64,000 bases of DNA from Streptomyces sp. NBC_01335 (lineage in GTDB: Bacteria; Actinomycetota; Actinomycetes; Streptomycetales; Streptomycetaceae). The stretch is from NCBI RefSeq assembly GCF_035953295.1, contig NZ_CP108370.1:4121001-4185000 (forward strand), read 5' to 3'. Of the stretch, positions 63,885 to 64,000 are shown piece after piece (positions within the stretch are counted from its first letter, which is position 1; each line of letters starts with the position of its first letter). The notes beneath the pieces were generated by a model. The model did not search any database. It saw only the letters and a list, made by a program, of their open reading frames with translations, and had not been told where the DNA came from. A program made the translations under genes and the position numbers.

Positions 63885-64000
63885 GTGCTTCTCTCTGACA
63901 AAGACCTCCGGAACGAGATCGACAGCGGTCGGGTCCGTATCGACCCGTTCGATCCGTCGATGGTTCAGCCTTCGAGCATCGATGTGCGGCTGGACCGCTA
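63885..64000 (+). CDS. dcd: dCTP deaminase (start only, cut by window edge)
   Basis: The GTG at 63885 opens [20 protein letters not shown] followed by [14 protein letters not shown], the very conserved N-terminus of dCTP deaminase. This enzyme converts dCTP to dUTP in pyrimidine nucleotide synthesis. Only the first 38 residues are in the window. It is a core gene, which supports placing this end of the window in the chromosomal core. Confidence 0.95.
   Translation, partial: MLLSDKDLRNEIDSGRVRIDPFDPSMVQPSSIDVRLDR

Overview
The window is high-GC (about 70%) actinomycete DNA with strong GC3 bias, GTG starts and AGGAGG-type ribosome sites. The gene families point to a Streptomyces chromosome: a five-gene conservon with linked cytochromes P450, an ECF41-type sigma factor, a SpoIIE-type phosphatase, many secreted hydrolases, TTA-codon genes, a DmdR-like iron box, and a tRNA-Gly(CCC) beside dcd. 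Most of it looks like chromosomal core. Short accessory or degraded stretches lie near 54.0 kb and from 59.3 to 63.0 kb. All calls come from reading the sequence; no database search was made.

Layout, left part. 1-2.4 kb: NfeD-like protein and flotillin (operon, minus strand) and a four-helix membrane protein. 2.5-8.1 kb: ECF41 sigma factor, peroxiredoxin, alpha/beta hydrolase, PAS-GAF-SpoIIE phosphatase, GNAT enzyme and a Lys/His-rich small protein. 8.7-11.5 kb: MerR-like regulator, cold-shock protein with a long leader, and a DEAD-box RNA helicase. 11.5-18.3 kb: MMPL transporter, secreted tripeptidyl-aminopeptidase-like hydrolase, CPA2 antiporter, secreted PGRP-fold amidase and a VOC protein. 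18.5-24.7 kb: a conservon (cvnA-B-C-D) followed by a CYP157-like P450 without the EXXR motif, a CYP154-like P450 and an enoyl-CoA hydratase. cvnC carries a rare TTA codon.

Middle part. 25.4-28.6 kb: DeoR regulator divergent from a SIS-domain sugar-phosphate protein and a class II aldolase, surrounded by three different tandem repeats. 28.7-30.4 kb: amtB-glnK with no glnD beside it; the transporter has Glu at the first twin-His position. 30.9-39.5 kb: old-yellow-enzyme oxidoreductase, secreted pectate-lyase-like beta-helix protein with a TTA codon, frameshifted siderophore-interacting protein behind an iron box, GH87-like secreted beta-helix glycosidase, and a secreted phytase-esterase-like protein. 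39.9-43.2 kb: a WXG100-like protein, a 770-residue WXG-type protein and a lipoprotein in one operon. 43.4-48.6 kb: polysaccharide deacetylase, then an unknown protein, a MoxR-type AAA ATPase and a metallopeptidase-like VWA protein. 49.1-53.7 kb: unknown protein, membrane Ser/Thr kinase, DUF4232-like lipoprotein and PIG-L deacetylase.

Right part. 54.0 kb: IS110 transposase remnant. 54.3-59.1 kb: beta-lactamase-type serine hydrolase, then a secreted protein and an ABC exporter-like cassette. 59.3-63.0 kb is a graveyard: a truncated secreted protein gene, a tyrosine-recombinase pseudogene that has lost its active-site box, an orphan gene under a TetR-type palindrome, an IS3 remnant, a probable immunity gene overlapping the last 56 codons of a probable toxin gene, and a decayed IS1380. 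The core resumes with tRNA-Gly(CCC), a small Cys-pair protein and the start of dcd.

The items most worth follow-up are the TTA-containing conservon with its paired P450s, the Glu/His ammonium transporter with a His-rich tail, the WXG operon, the MoxR-VWA trio and the broken toxin-immunity locus.
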